This document shows, one piece after another, positions 34,896 to 42,226 of a DNA stretch of 44,858 bases (the stretch's first letter is position 1; every line of letters begins with the position of its first letter). This DNA is from Prochlorococcus sp. AG-424-P18 (GTDB lineage Bacteria > Cyanobacteriota > Cyanobacteriia > PCC-6307 > Cyanobiaceae), in the NCBI GenBank assembly GCA_003213235.1, contig QCNJ01000012.1, positions 1-44,858 on the forward strand. Reading direction: 5' to 3'. A program made the translations under genes and the position numbers. The notes under the pieces were generated by a model that worked only from the letters and a program-made list of their open reading frames with translations, was not told the DNA's origin and searched no databases.

Positions 34896-35069
34896 ATGAA
34901 TCTAAAGGAAAGAGGGATTACTGTTGGAGATTTACTAATAATAATAATAGTAATAATCACTTCTACGATATTAATTAAATCATTTAGCAAGGATAAGAAA
35001 ACAACACTTAATTATAGTAATCAAGATCAAGTTTCTTATAAGAAAAATTATTATCAAAAATTTATTTGA
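34896..35069 (+). CDS. Pilin-like microprotein
   Basis: A 57-residue protein with an N-terminus close to a type IV prepilin: KERGITVGDLLIIIIVIITS. Gly7 followed by ITVGD fits a prepilin peptidase site (G-I/F-T...), with Asp at position +5 in place of the usual Glu, then an uninterrupted hydrophobic helix. The remaining 28 residues (KSFSKDKKTTLNYSNQDQV and on) are polar and too short for a pilin globular domain. It may be a minor pilin remnant, a pilin-pathway accessory, or simply a membrane peptide with chance similarity. It stands alone, with 119 bp of non-coding DNA downstream. Confidence 0.6.
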   Translation: MNLKERGITVGDLLIIIIVIITSTILIKSFSKDKKTTLNYSNQDQVSYKKNYYQKFI

Positions 35070-35187
35070 ACAGCTTATATAAATTATTTAAAAAACTCTT
35101 AATATATTCTATTGTCTATTAAGTATTTTTTATGTAAATCTCAAGAATTAATAATTATCAAACAATGAGTTTATCTATTTTAATATT

Positions 35188-35355
35188 TTAATGAAATGAT
35201 TTTGAACTTTCCCATTTCAAATTATCCTTTAAATCATTGAAATCATTTGATATTGAAACTAAATTCACCATTTGAAGAATTTGAGTTTTATTTAGCCTAT
35301 TAATAGCAATAAGTTTATTAAGCATTTCTAAAACATATTTATCATTAATATTCAT
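35188..35355 (-). CDS. Small hypothetical protein
   Basis: A 55-residue frame from the ATG at 35355, reading MNINDKYVLEMLNKLIAINR and on to SSKSFH. It is predicted to be largely helical and soluble. A TTG at 35385 would add ten residues (KNHSFFIQT...) and is possible given the frequency of TTG starts here. No domain is recognised, and no neighbour in the same direction suggests a role. The chance of a random frame is appreciable at this length. Confidence 0.42.
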   Translation of the reverse strand: MNINDKYVLEMLNKLIAINRLNKTQILQMVNLVSISNDFNDLKDNLKWESSKSFH

Positions 35356-35555
35356 TGTTTGTATAAAAAAACTATGATTCTTCAATTTCCTATACCTTAT
35401 CTTATAATTTTAAAATTTACTTTTAAAATTTCATAATATATTTATTGACTAAAATAATAAATATTTAAAAAATCATCAAAAATGAAACTCTTACTGATAA
35501 GTAAAATTCTTGAGCTCACTTTCTTATAAATTCGTTTATTGTAAAAAGAAAAAAA

Positions 35556-35726
35556 ATGAAAAAAAACTCCAAGAAAGAATACCTTAATAGAGACGAAGTT
35601 AATGAAATGATTGAATCCGCTTTAAGGAGACACAATAGAAGATCTACAATAATATCAAGTGTACTTGGCTGGATTCTTATAGGAGGTTATTCTTTTGGAC
35701 TTTTTCAAGCAGTTCAAAATGTCTAA
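35556..35726 (+). CDS. Small C-terminally anchored membrane protein
   Basis: A 56-residue protein with a charged cytoplasmic N-terminal half (KEYLNRDEVNEMIESALRRH) and a membrane helix at residues 32-51 (IISSVLGWILIGGYSFGLF). The basic RRHNRR before the helix favours a cytoplasmic N-terminus. A run of A residues precedes the ATG. No family is recognised. The arrangement of an acidic/basic helix before the anchor suggests it might bind a partner at the membrane, which is inference only. Confidence 0.6.
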   Translation: MKKNSKKEYLNRDEVNEMIESALRRHNRRSTIISSVLGWILIGGYSFGLFQAVQNV

Positions 35727-35789
35727 TTAATCCATTCTTTAAAGTAGAACATGCTAGATGATAAATTAATACAAGAATGAGTATTTATT

Positions 35790-36011
35790 ATGAGGGAATA
35801 TATTGAGACAAATATTACAGTGATCAGAAAATATTTAAAAAAAAGAAAAAAGTATACATCAAAATTAAATAATGCTTCGATAATGGAAGAATTCAAGGAA
35901 TGGGACAAAGATCGATTACCTGAGACAGAATCAATTTGGACTTTGCCTGACTTAACGAGAAAGGAAAGACTAAAAAATTTTTGTCGCTCAATTAAAAAGG
36001 AAATAAGATAA
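35790..36011 (+). CDS. Small basic hypothetical protein
   Basis: A 73-residue soluble protein with a strongly basic N-terminal segment (RKYLKKRKKYTSK) and a basic end (RLKNFCRSIKKEIR). The middle (EEFKEWDKDRLPETESIW) is acidic and tryptophan-containing. It starts with ATG at 35790 and is convergent with the gene at 36015 (3-bp gap). No domain is recognised; the charges would suit nucleic-acid or membrane-surface contact, but nothing more can be said. Confidence 0.6.
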   Translation: MREYIETNITVIRKYLKKRKKYTSKLNNASIMEEFKEWDKDRLPETESIWTLPDLTRKERLKNFCRSIKKEIR

Positions 36012-36014
36012 GTT

Positions 36015-36173
36015 TTAACTACCTAGTTGTATATGATTTACCTTTAAGTAAAAATAACCCGCAAATCCAACTATATTCAAAATTACAACGAAAATCCAAG
36101 CTCCAATTGGCTGATTAGAATCAAATTTTTTTATTTTAACTTTTTCCTTTAGTCTTTCAATATATTTAGCCAT
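36015..36173 (-). CDS. Small single-pass membrane protein
   Basis: A 52-residue frame starting MAKYIERLKEKVKIKKFDSN. The first 20 residues form a basic amphipathic helix, followed by a membrane helix at residues 24-43 (GAWIFVVILNIVGFAGYFYL). The pattern resembles small photosynthetic or high-light-associated membrane proteins, but the ExxN/chlorophyll-binding motif of Hli proteins is not present, so it is not called one. It is tail-to-tail with the gene at 35790. Confidence 0.6.
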   Translation of the reverse strand: MAKYIERLKEKVKIKKFDSNQPIGAWIFVVILNIVGFAGYFYLKVNHIQLGS

Positions 36174-36476
36174 AATTAAAAATACTAGAAAGATTATTCC
36201 TAATTATAGAGAATTGAATTTGAAGGAATCTTAAATAAAATAAAATTTCTTTTAATTAGAATTTTTATTGTCAAGCCTGTTAATGGGATATTTAATTAAC
36301 TCCTTTTTGAGATTTTTTAAAAGTTTATTGTGATTCAAAATTGTAAATTTCCTAGTAAAGGAATAATGCCATTTCATTGAATAAAAAAAAAACTTGCTAA
36401 TTCATTATTATTAAAATTATAATACTTAGTACGGTCATTCAGACCATACATAATTTAAATAAGGACAAATTTTTTC
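36174..36476. other. Intergenic region upstream of the peroxiredoxin gene
   Basis: A 303-bp AT-rich stretch without a credible gene. It holds a short inverted repeat GGTC-ATTCA-GACC (36433-36445), 32 bp before the peroxiredoxin ATG and near its likely promoter, and AAGGA at 36461-36465 as a possible ribosome binding site. Otherwise nothing recognisable is seen. Confidence 0.45.
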
Positions 36477-37061
36477 ATGAGCTTAAGAGTTGGCCAAGAA
36501 GCACCAGACTTTAGTGCTACAGCAGTATACGATCAAGAGTTTAAGGAGATTACACTTTCAGGTCTAAGAGGTAAATGGGTTGTTTTATTCTTTTATCCAC
36601 TAGATTTTACATTTGTATGTCCAACTGAAATCACTGCATTTAGTGATAGATACCAAGATTTCTCAGCTCTTAATACTGAAATACTTGGGGTATCAGTTGA
36701 TAGCAAACACTGTCATTTGGCTTGGATACAAACCCCAAGAAATGAAGGCGGGATAGGTGATATTAACTACCCATTAGTTTCTGACTTAAAAAGAGAAATT
36801 TGTCAGGCGTACAATGTTCTTAATGATGATGGAGAGGCCGATAGGGGTTTATTCCTTATCAATCCCGAAGGAGTAGTTATGCATACAACTGTTAACAAGG
36901 CTCCTGTAGGTAGAAATGTTGATGAAACACTAAGGATTCTCCAAGGCTATCAATACGTTGCGGCGAACCCTGATGAAGTATGTCCAGCAAACTGGACCCC
37001 CGGGGAGAAAACAATGTTAGAGGACCCCAAAGGTAGTAAGGAATATTTTTCTGCTCTATAG
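36477..37061 (+). CDS. 2-Cys peroxiredoxin
   Basis: A typical 2-Cys peroxiredoxin (AhpC/TSA family) of 194 residues that reduces hydrogen peroxide and organic hydroperoxides with electrons from thioredoxin. The peroxidatic Cys48 is in [17 protein letters not shown], and the resolving Cys169 in DEVCPANW. Trp and Gly residues in [11 protein letters not shown] and the C-terminal tail match the sensitive 2-Cys type. Marine Prochlorococcus generally lack catalase, so such enzymes are the main peroxide defence. The gene is preceded by a small inverted repeat and has its own promoter region. Confidence 0.97.
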   Translation: MSLRVGQEAPDFSATAVYDQEFKEITLSGLRGKWVVLFFYPLDFTFVCPTEITAFSDRYQDFSALNTEILGVSVDSKHCHLAWIQTPRNEGGIGDINYPLVSDLKREICQAYNVLNDDGEADRGLFLINPEGVVMHTTVNKAPVGRNVDETLRILQGYQYVAANPDEVCPANWTPGEKTMLEDPKGSKEYFSAL

Positions 37062-37076
37062 AAGGGTTAGAAAGAT

Positions 37077-37829
37077 TTAAGTAAGTATGGAGTAGTAAAT
37101 AACTATAAAAAAATAAAAAATAAATATATTCAAAAAGGGGATAATATCCTCTTTTTGAGGTTTGGGCACGATCCAATCGCTTAAATTAGTTTTATATGAC
37201 AGGTAGGACCACGTATAAAAAGAAATTTCTACGGCGACTAGGGTAAAAAGATTAATTATATTTAATCCATTTAAACCAAAATATCTATAAATATGAAACT
37301 GATCATCAACACTTATATTATTAATTTGAAGATGCCAAAGAAAGAGAGAAATCAAAATAAAATTTACCAATATTATTTTTTTTAACAAAAACCTAGATTT
37401 CTTAAAAATTAATAAAATAGAAATTAAAAATATGAAAAAACTTAGCTGTGGAATATCCGGTTTTGGTACATTAATACCTTCAAGAAACAAATTAAATATG
37501 AGATCAAAATTTATATATATATAATTAGCTATTAAGCAAGAGAGAAATATTAAATTTATTGCTACTAATAATAATAAACTTTTTCCTTTAATTATTTTTA
37601 TACTATGAACTTTATCTTGATTAAATTTATAGTATGTATAGTTTTTTAAAGAGTTTAAAGAAACTAAAGATGGACATATTGCACCGCTCAAATAGTAAAG
37701 GATTGAATAAAAGGAAATATCATTAATATTGAATGAATACAAATTAAACCATTGTTTTTGAACAAATGGAAGAATAAGTAAAAATGAAAGTGAAACTAAT
37801 AACTTCTTTGTAGAGTTTTTAATTATCAA
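37077..37829 (-). CDS. Polytopic membrane protein of unknown function upstream of the inactive FtsH
   Basis: A 250-residue protein with about six to seven hydrophobic segments (for example KLLVSLSFLLILPFVQ, LLLLVAINLIFLSCLIANYI, LSFFIFLISILLIF, IILVNFILISLFLWHL and NIFIFYFFIVIYYSIL). A basic stretch after the third segment, KKSRFLLKK, indicates topology. A short lumenal or cytoplasmic loop holds ICPSLVSLNSLKNYTYYKF. No family is recognised. It lies 30 bp downstream of the ftsH-like gene on the same strand, probably in one transcript, so a functional tie to that protein is plausible. Confidence 0.75.
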   Translation of the reverse strand: MIIKNSTKKLLVSLSFLLILPFVQKQWFNLYSFNINDISFYSILYYLSGAICPSLVSLNSLKNYTYYKFNQDKVHSIKIIKGKSLLLLVAINLIFLSCLIANYIYINFDLIFNLFLEGINVPKPDIPQLSFFIFLISILLIFKKSRFLLKKIILVNFILISLFLWHLQINNISVDDQFHIYRYFGLNGLNIINLFTLVAVEISFYTWSYLSYKTNLSDWIVPKPQKEDIIPFLNIFIFYFFIVIYYSILT

Positions 37830-37859
37830 GAAAATATTTTTTTATTTAAAACAATTAAA

Positions 37860-39614
37860 TCAAACTTTCAACAATTTAGAAGTAGTTAATTTAAAAACTT
37901 TTTTATCTATAGTTTCTTGATTTAAAAGTATATCAACTAATTTGTCTAGTAAGACTCTATTTTTTTTCAATATTTTTATTGAATTATTTAATGAAAGTTT
38001 AGAAATATTTATGATTTCATTATCTATTCTAGAACTGGTTTTTTCTGCTATGAGAGGCTTTCTTCTAAATAATCCATCTCCTAAATACATTTCATTATTA
38101 TCAGAATCCATTGAAATTGGACCAATAATTGAAAATCCATATTTTGTAACCATTTCCCTTACGATATTTGTCGCATAAGAGATATCATTTAAGGAGCATT
38201 GTGTAATTTCACCTTCACCAAAAACTATCGTTTCTGCTGCTCTTCCAGCTAGAGCAATTTCAATTTTTGAGAATAATAATTTTTTTGAAATCAAGCCACT
38301 AGAAATCACATCTTCGTCAGGGCATATTTTTGTATATCCTCCTATAGATCCAGATCTAGGTAAGATCGTAATTTTATCAACTGATTCAATTCCATTTCTC
38401 ACAGCAGACACAATCGCTCTCCCTACCTCGTTATAAGCAATAATTTTTTTCATATTTGGAGAAGTTATTAATGAACTTCTAAGGCCGATGGTGATTTTAT
38501 CGAGAGCATTTTCTATATGAAGATCACTGATTAATTTAGATTCATCTCTAGCACAGTGAATAGCACTCTCGTTCATCAAATTTGCAAGATCTGCTCCCGA
38601 AAATCCAACTGTTCTAGAAGCCCAATATCCTAAGTCAACTTCGCTTGAAAGTGGTTTGGAAAGTGAGTGAACTGAAAGAATTTTTTTTCTTCCTTCTAAA
38701 TCTGGAAGCATAACTTCAATTTTTCTATCAAATCTACCTGGTCTTAATAATGCTGTATCCAGAATATCTGGTCTATTTGTTGCGGCTAAAACAATAATCC
38801 CAGAATTATCAGCAAAACCATCTAATTCAGTTAGAAGCTGATTAAGGGTTTGTTCCCTTTCATCATTTCCACCTCCGATCCCAGACCCTCTTTGCCTACC
38901 GATGGAGTCAATTTCATCGATGAAAATTATACAAGGAGATTTTTCTTTAGCCTTAGAGAATAGATCACGAACTCGGCTTGCTCCAACACCAACAAAAAGT
39001 TCTACAAACTCTGATGCAGATATTGAGAGAAAAGGAACTCCTGATTCACCAGCAATTGCTTTAGCTAATAATGTTTTACCTGTTCCTGGTGGGCCTATTA
39101 GAAGAACTCCCTTAGGAACTTTTGCTCCAAGATTTTCAAATTTCTTTGGTTCTTTCAAAAATGTTATTACTTCTTTTAATTCCTCAGCGGCTTCAGGGAC
39201 GCCAGCTACATCATCGAATCTCGTTTCTACATCATCAATAGTTACAAATTTAGCTTGATTTTTGGTAAAGCCAAAAGCTCTGGAAGCCAATTTTGATGTA
39301 CTCCTCAAGATTAAGACTATAGCTAATATGAAAATCAGGAAAAGACTTATTGAAGCAAATGAATTAGCGGCTGAGGCTTCTTTTCTACTATTGTTAATAG
39401 TTAGATCTACCTTATTTTCAGTAGCCTTTTCAAGGATTAATTGATCGTTGTAAAGGATAGGTATTTTAAATTTATCGCCATTTTTATACAGAACATCAAT
39501 TTCTCTCTGCCTAGGATAGAAAAATATTGATTCTATTTTCCCCGTCTCTATATCTTCTAGAAGATCCGAATAACTTGATTTAGAATCTGAATATGAGAAT
39601 TTTGATCTAAACAC
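37860..39614 (-). CDS. ftsH: FtsH-like AAA+ ATPase with degenerate protease site
   Basis: A 584-residue FtsH homologue. The ATPase is intact: Walker A GPPGTGKT at 174-181, Walker B IIFIDEID at 229-236, pore motif LFVGVG, and second region of homology [20 protein letters not shown] at 278-297. The zinc protease site is not: the HEXXH motif is replaced by NEVGR at residues 395-399 (AAC GAG GTA GGG AGA on the minus strand), losing both histidines while the glutamate stays. The third-ligand region [15 protein letters not shown] is present. Only one membrane helix (about 87-105) is predicted; the usual first helix is missing. The start is GTG at 39614 with a TAA two codons upstream. It resembles plastid FtsHi pseudo-proteases in lacking proteolysis. 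Confidence 0.93.
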   Translation of the reverse strand: MFRSKFSYSDSKSSYSDLLEDIETGKIESIFFYPRQREIDVLYKNGDKFKIPILYNDQLILEKATENKVDLTINNSRKEASAANSFASISLFLIFILAIVLILRSTSKLASRAFGFTKNQAKFVTIDDVETRFDDVAGVPEAAEELKEVITFLKEPKKFENLGAKVPKGVLLIGPPGTGKTLLAKAIAGESGVPFLSISASEFVELFVGVGASRVRDLFSKAKEKSPCIIFIDEIDSIGRQRGSGIGGGNDEREQTLNQLLTELDGFADNSGIIVLAATNRPDILDTALLRPGRFDRKIEVMLPDLEGRKKILSVHSLSKPLSSEVDLGYWASRTVGFSGADLANLMNESAIHCARDESKLISDLHIENALDKITIGLRSSLITSPNMKKIIAYNEVGRAIVSAVRNGIESVDKITILPRSGSIGGYTKICPDEDVISSGLISKKLLFSKIEIALAGRAAETIVFGEGEITQCSLNDISYATNIVREMVTKYGFSIIGPISMDSDNNEMYLGDGLFRRKPLIAEKTSSRIDNEIINISKLSLNNSIKILKKNRVLLDKLVDILLNQETIDKKVFKLTTSKLLKV

Positions 39615-39636
39615 TAATCTTTAAAAGTTATTAATA

Positions 39637-39650
39637 AAGCATATATGCTT
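39637..39650. promoter_or_regulatory. 14-bp palindrome between ftsH-like gene and rpmF
   Basis: AAGCATATATGCTT is a perfect palindrome, 22 bp upstream of the GTG of the ftsH-like gene (minus strand) and 95 bp upstream of rpmF. Its two GC pairs per arm make it less likely to be chance than all-AT palindromes here. It could be an operator for the ftsH-like transcript; no regulator is known. Confidence 0.35.
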
Positions 39651-39745
39651 ATTTAAGAAATTGACGTATATAAACAAAATATAGTCAAAAGTTTTGGAGA
39701 TAACCAGTTAAAGGTTATATTATTATAAGGAAATAAAGAAACAGA

Positions 39746-39919
39746 ATGGCTGTACCAAAGAAGAAAAAATCAAAGAGCAAAAGGAACCAAAGGCACGCTG
39801 TTTGGAAAGGGAAAGCAGCAATAGCAGCTCAAAAAGCCATATCTTTAGGTAAATCAGTTTTAACTGGGAAAGGTCAAGGATTTGTTTATCCTATTGAAGA
39901 AGAAGAAGAAGAAGAATAA
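39746..39919 (+). CDS. rpmF: 50S ribosomal protein L32
   Basis: A 57-residue L32 of the large ribosomal subunit. [20 protein letters not shown] is the classical N-terminus. The family's zinc-type cysteines are absent, as in cyanobacterial forms. The protein ends in seven glutamates encoded by a run of GAA repeats (39896-39916), an acidic tail that is a potential repeat-length variation site. It is divergent from the ftsH-like gene and ends 3 bp from the convergent DUF565 gene. It was found by reading the sequence because it is short. Confidence 0.95.
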   Translation: MAVPKKKKSKSKRNQRHAVWKGKAAIAAQKAISLGKSVLTGKGQGFVYPIEEEEEEE

Positions 39920-39922
39920 CTT

Positions 39923-40249
39923 TTAAGACCCTAATTTAAATGCTTCAAGTATAACAGCATAAATTGCACCAACTCTTAATTTATCAACTACGGTCCATAG
40001 ATAATAAAACCTTGAACTTGCGGCGGGCTTAATTCTTATAATGATTTCAATAAAAACAATAATTATTGGGACCATTATCAACTCATTTTTACCTTCAGAT
40101 ATAAATTTTGTAATAAAATTCGCGAACAAAAAATAACCTGTCAAAACAGAAATTAGACCAATAGATTTTGCTCTCCAAGTATCACTTAGAAAACCAAACA
40201 ATAAATTATTAAACTGGTAGGTAATCTTTGAAAAATTAGTTTTTTGCAT
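39923..40249 (-). CDS. DUF565 / Ycf20-like membrane protein
   Basis: A 108-residue protein with two to three membrane segments. The C-terminal ending VGAIYAVILEAFKLGS is the hallmark of the Ycf20/DUF565 family in cyanobacteria and plastids, and WRAKSIGLISVLTGYFLFANF is the matching first segment. In algae, Ycf20-type proteins have been linked to non-photochemical quenching, but the biochemical role is not known. The start codon lies inside the end of the HAD gene, giving a 14-bp overlap, so the two are co-translated. Confidence 0.85.
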   Translation of the reverse strand: MQKTNFSKITYQFNNLLFGFLSDTWRAKSIGLISVLTGYFLFANFITKFISEGKNELIMVPIIIVFIEIIIRIKPAASSRFYYLWTVVDKLRVGAIYAVILEAFKLGS

Positions 40250-41000
40250 TACTTAAAGACACTAAATAATCACTTAGAAAGTTATAGTCAACATATGATT
40301 TTTTTAGTTTAGGGCCTTTAATTACATTTGCCACATTATTCTTATCACCAAGACTGTCTAAAATACAATTTAATTTAATATTATCCTCAAGAACAATTGG
40401 GATATTTGAAGGAACAAAAATTGTAGGCAAGTTAGCTGTCAAGGAAGATTTCAATCCTGGATTTGAGTCTTCAAAAACAATTGAGTTGTTATTGTTAATA
40501 CCACTTAATTGGATAGCCTTTAGATAAGGTAACGGATTTGGTTTCTTTAATTCCACATCTTCACTTGAAATAATGAACTCAAAAGGGTTGAAGCCATTAA
40601 AAAGATGTTCAACAAGTAGATTAACTTGAATTCTTGAACTTGAAGTAACAATAAATTGTCTTACTTTTTTTTTTTGTAATTCATTTATTAATCTTAAAAC
40701 ACCAGTTTTTAAACTAACGCAATTTTTTTTTATAAATTCTAAATAATGAAACTGCTTTCTTTCATGAATTTTGATAATTAAATCTTCTGAGAAATTATAA
40801 TTATTAGATTTAGCGTAATAAGCAATCCTATTTTTACCCCCATTTATCCTGAGAAGTTTTATATATTTATTAGCGTCCCAATTCCAATTAATCCCAAGAT
40901 CATTGAAAGCATTATTAAAAGCAGGTAAGTGGGCCTCTAATTCAGTATTTGCGATAGTACCGTCTAAATCCCAATAAACACCTTCAAGATACGTCACCAA
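40236..41000 (-). CDS. HAD-family hydrolase (CbbY/beta-phosphoglucomutase-like)
   Basis: A 254-residue haloacid dehalogenase-type phosphatase. The nucleophile motif DLDGTIANTE has the catalytic aspartates Asp11 and Asp13. Motif II is FIVTSSSR (Thr/Ser), and motifs III/IV are KKPNPLPYLKAIQ (lysine) with VFEDSNPGLKSS (acidic). The cap domain is of the C1 type, as in CbbY and beta-phosphoglucomutase. Substrates may be sugar phosphates, such as the xylulose-1,5-bisphosphate cleared by CbbY to protect Rubisco; this is a family-level suggestion. Start is ATG at 41000, with a 14-bp overlap with the downstream DUF565 gene. Confidence 0.85.
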   Translation of the reverse strand: MVTYLEGVYWDLDGTIANTELEAHLPAFNNAFNDLGINWNWDANKYIKLLRINGGKNRIAYYAKSNNYNFSEDLIIKIHERKQFHYLEFIKKNCVSLKTGVLRLINELQKKKVRQFIVTSSSRIQVNLLVEHLFNGFNPFEFIISSEDVELKKPNPLPYLKAIQLSGINNNNSIVFEDSNPGLKSSLTANLPTIFVPSNIPIVLEDNIKLNCILDSLGDKNNVANVIKGPKLKKSYVDYNFLSDYLVSLSNAKN

Positions 41001-41011
41001 TATAATTTATT

Positions 41012-41089
41012 TTATTTACGGTAAAATACAAGAGCAATTATTGCTGGACCTGCTAACGCAACTACAGCCAAAGGAATAAGTGTTGCCAT
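41012..41089 (-). CDS. psb30: Probable photosystem II subunit Psb30 (Ycf12)
   Basis: A 25-residue single-helix peptide reading MATLIPLAVVALAGPAIIAL followed by VFYRK. The LAGPxxI...R ending matches the C-terminal half of Psb30/Ycf12 (recalled from other cyanobacteria as AGPxIIFLLAxR), a low-mass subunit at the edge of the photosystem II core. Tiny photosystem peptides are often missed by gene finders and this one lies 12 bp upstream of the HAD gene. Its length is shorter than typical, so another photosystem or cytochrome peptide is possible, but the AGP motif favours Psb30. Confidence 0.65.
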   Translation of the reverse strand: MATLIPLAVVALAGPAIIALVFYRK

Positions 41090-41171
41090 GATTAATGAAT
41101 ATGTTTTGTGATACTATTTTTACAAATAAATGATGAAACTGTACTGATACGTTACAAGATTGAATTAAATT

Positions 41172-41519
41172 ATGAAATCATGGACATGTATAGAAAATTG
41201 TGGAGCTTGTTGTAAATTCGACTTGAACGAAAGAAGCGATTTGGCTAACAAACTTAACAAAGAAGATATAGATTTGATAAACTCTATGACTGCTAAAGAC
41301 GGTTGGTGTAAAAATCTAGACAGAGAAAATAAAAAATGCTTAATTTATGAAACCAGACCACATTTTTGCCGTGTAAATGAATTTTCAACTACATTTAAAG
41401 GGTATTTGAAATCTGGTGACAAATTTTTAATAGATTGCTGCAAACAACATATTTCATCAAATTATGGATACCAAAGTAAAGAGATGAAAACATTTAAAAT
41501 TGCTGTTTCTGGAAAATGA
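41172..41519 (+). CDS. YkgJ-family cysteine cluster protein
   Basis: A 115-residue protein with the metal-type cysteine pattern of the YkgJ/UPF0153 family: WTCIENCGACCKFD at the N-terminus, then WCKNL, KCLIYETRPHFCRV, and a CCKQH near the C-terminus. The cysteines probably bind zinc or an iron-sulfur cluster. The function is unknown. The frame overlaps the first UPF0016 gene by 4 bp (ATGA), so it is co-translated with a predicted manganese/cation transporter, which hints at a link to metal handling. Confidence 0.88.
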   Translation: MKSWTCIENCGACCKFDLNERSDLANKLNKEDIDLINSMTAKDGWCKNLDRENKKCLIYETRPHFCRVNEFSTTFKGYLKSGDKFLIDCCKQHISSNYGYQSKEMKTFKIAVSGK

Positions 41520-41842
41520 ATAGTAAATTAGAAAAAAAAGAAAACAATATAGAAAAAAGTTTTTTTTCTATATTTTTAACGACTTTTACAACAATCTTTA
41601 TTGCTGAACTTGGCGATAAAACTCAGATAGCCACATTGATGCTTTCTGCGGAATCGGGGAAGCCAATAATTGTATTTCTTGGAAGTTCTCTAGCATTAAT
41701 AAGCTCTAGCATAGTAGGAGTTCTTGTTGGTAAATGGGTATCAAAAAAAATATCTCCTAGCAAATTTGCTTTATCGACTGGTGCTTTAATGATACTGATA
41801 AGTGTATTTTTAGCTTATGAAACATTCAAAAATTATTTATAA
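41516..41842 (+). CDS. UPF0016 half-transporter, first copy (TMEM165/GDT1 family)
   Basis: A 108-residue membrane protein with three hydrophobic segments and the family motif ELGDKTQIATLML, whose acidic and polar residues coordinate the cation. Full-length UPF0016 proteins have two such motifs in six helices; here each half is a separate gene. The cyanobacterial Mnx protein of this family exports manganese and supplies it to the photosystem II assembly compartment. This half carries a short polar N-terminus (KLEKKENNIEKS). It overlaps the upstream YkgJ gene by 4 bp and precedes the second half directly. Confidence 0.9.
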   Translation: MNSKLEKKENNIEKSFFSIFLTTFTTIFIAELGDKTQIATLMLSAESGKPIIVFLGSSLALISSSIVGVLVGKWVSKKISPSKFALSTGALMILISVFLAYETFKNYL

Positions 41843-42154
41843 ATGGTTTTAAGTTTACTACTATCAACTTTTCTAACCGTTTTCATAGCTGAATTAGGTG
41901 ACAAAACTCAACTGGCTACTTTAACTATAAGCGGCACTTCAAATAAACCACTCGCAGTTTTTCTAGGATCCTCTTCAGCACTTGTTTTTGCAAGTTTACT
42001 AGGAGCTTTAACAGGCGGTTCTATTTCGAATTTTTTACCCGAAGTTGTTCTTAAATCAATAGCCTCAATTACTTTTTTTATAATAGGTATGAGGCTTTTT
42101 ATCAATTCTTTCAATATCGAAAAAGAAGAAAAAGAAGATAAAGAAAATAATTAG
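41843..42154 (+). CDS. UPF0016 half-transporter, second copy
   Basis: A 103-residue protein with three hydrophobic segments and the motif ELGDKTQLATLTI, the mate of the preceding gene. The start ATG follows directly on the stop codon of that gene with no gap, so expression is surely joined. Each half is too small to make the transporter alone, so a heterodimer of the two is the natural model. The C-terminus is a charged tail (EKEEKEDKENN). Manganese or calcium/proton exchange is the expected activity from the family. Confidence 0.9.
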   Translation: MVLSLLLSTFLTVFIAELGDKTQLATLTISGTSNKPLAVFLGSSSALVFASLLGALTGGSISNFLPEVVLKSIASITFFIIGMRLFINSFNIEKEEKEDKENN

Positions 42155-42226
42155 TTTTAAGCTTGGATAATAAGGTGTAATAATGAAGTGTATACCCCTA
42201 AATTAATTTATAATTTCATCTAGATC

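Noticed and set aside
35723..35908. Minus-strand 61-codon hydrophobic frame
   Set aside because: It overlaps the plus-strand genes at 35556 and 35790, both of which look more coding. Hydrophobic shadow frames arise opposite lysine-rich sequence.
36015..36173. High-light-inducible (Hli) protein
   Set aside because: The single helix lacks the chlorophyll-binding ExNxR pattern of Hli proteins, so only a small membrane protein is called.
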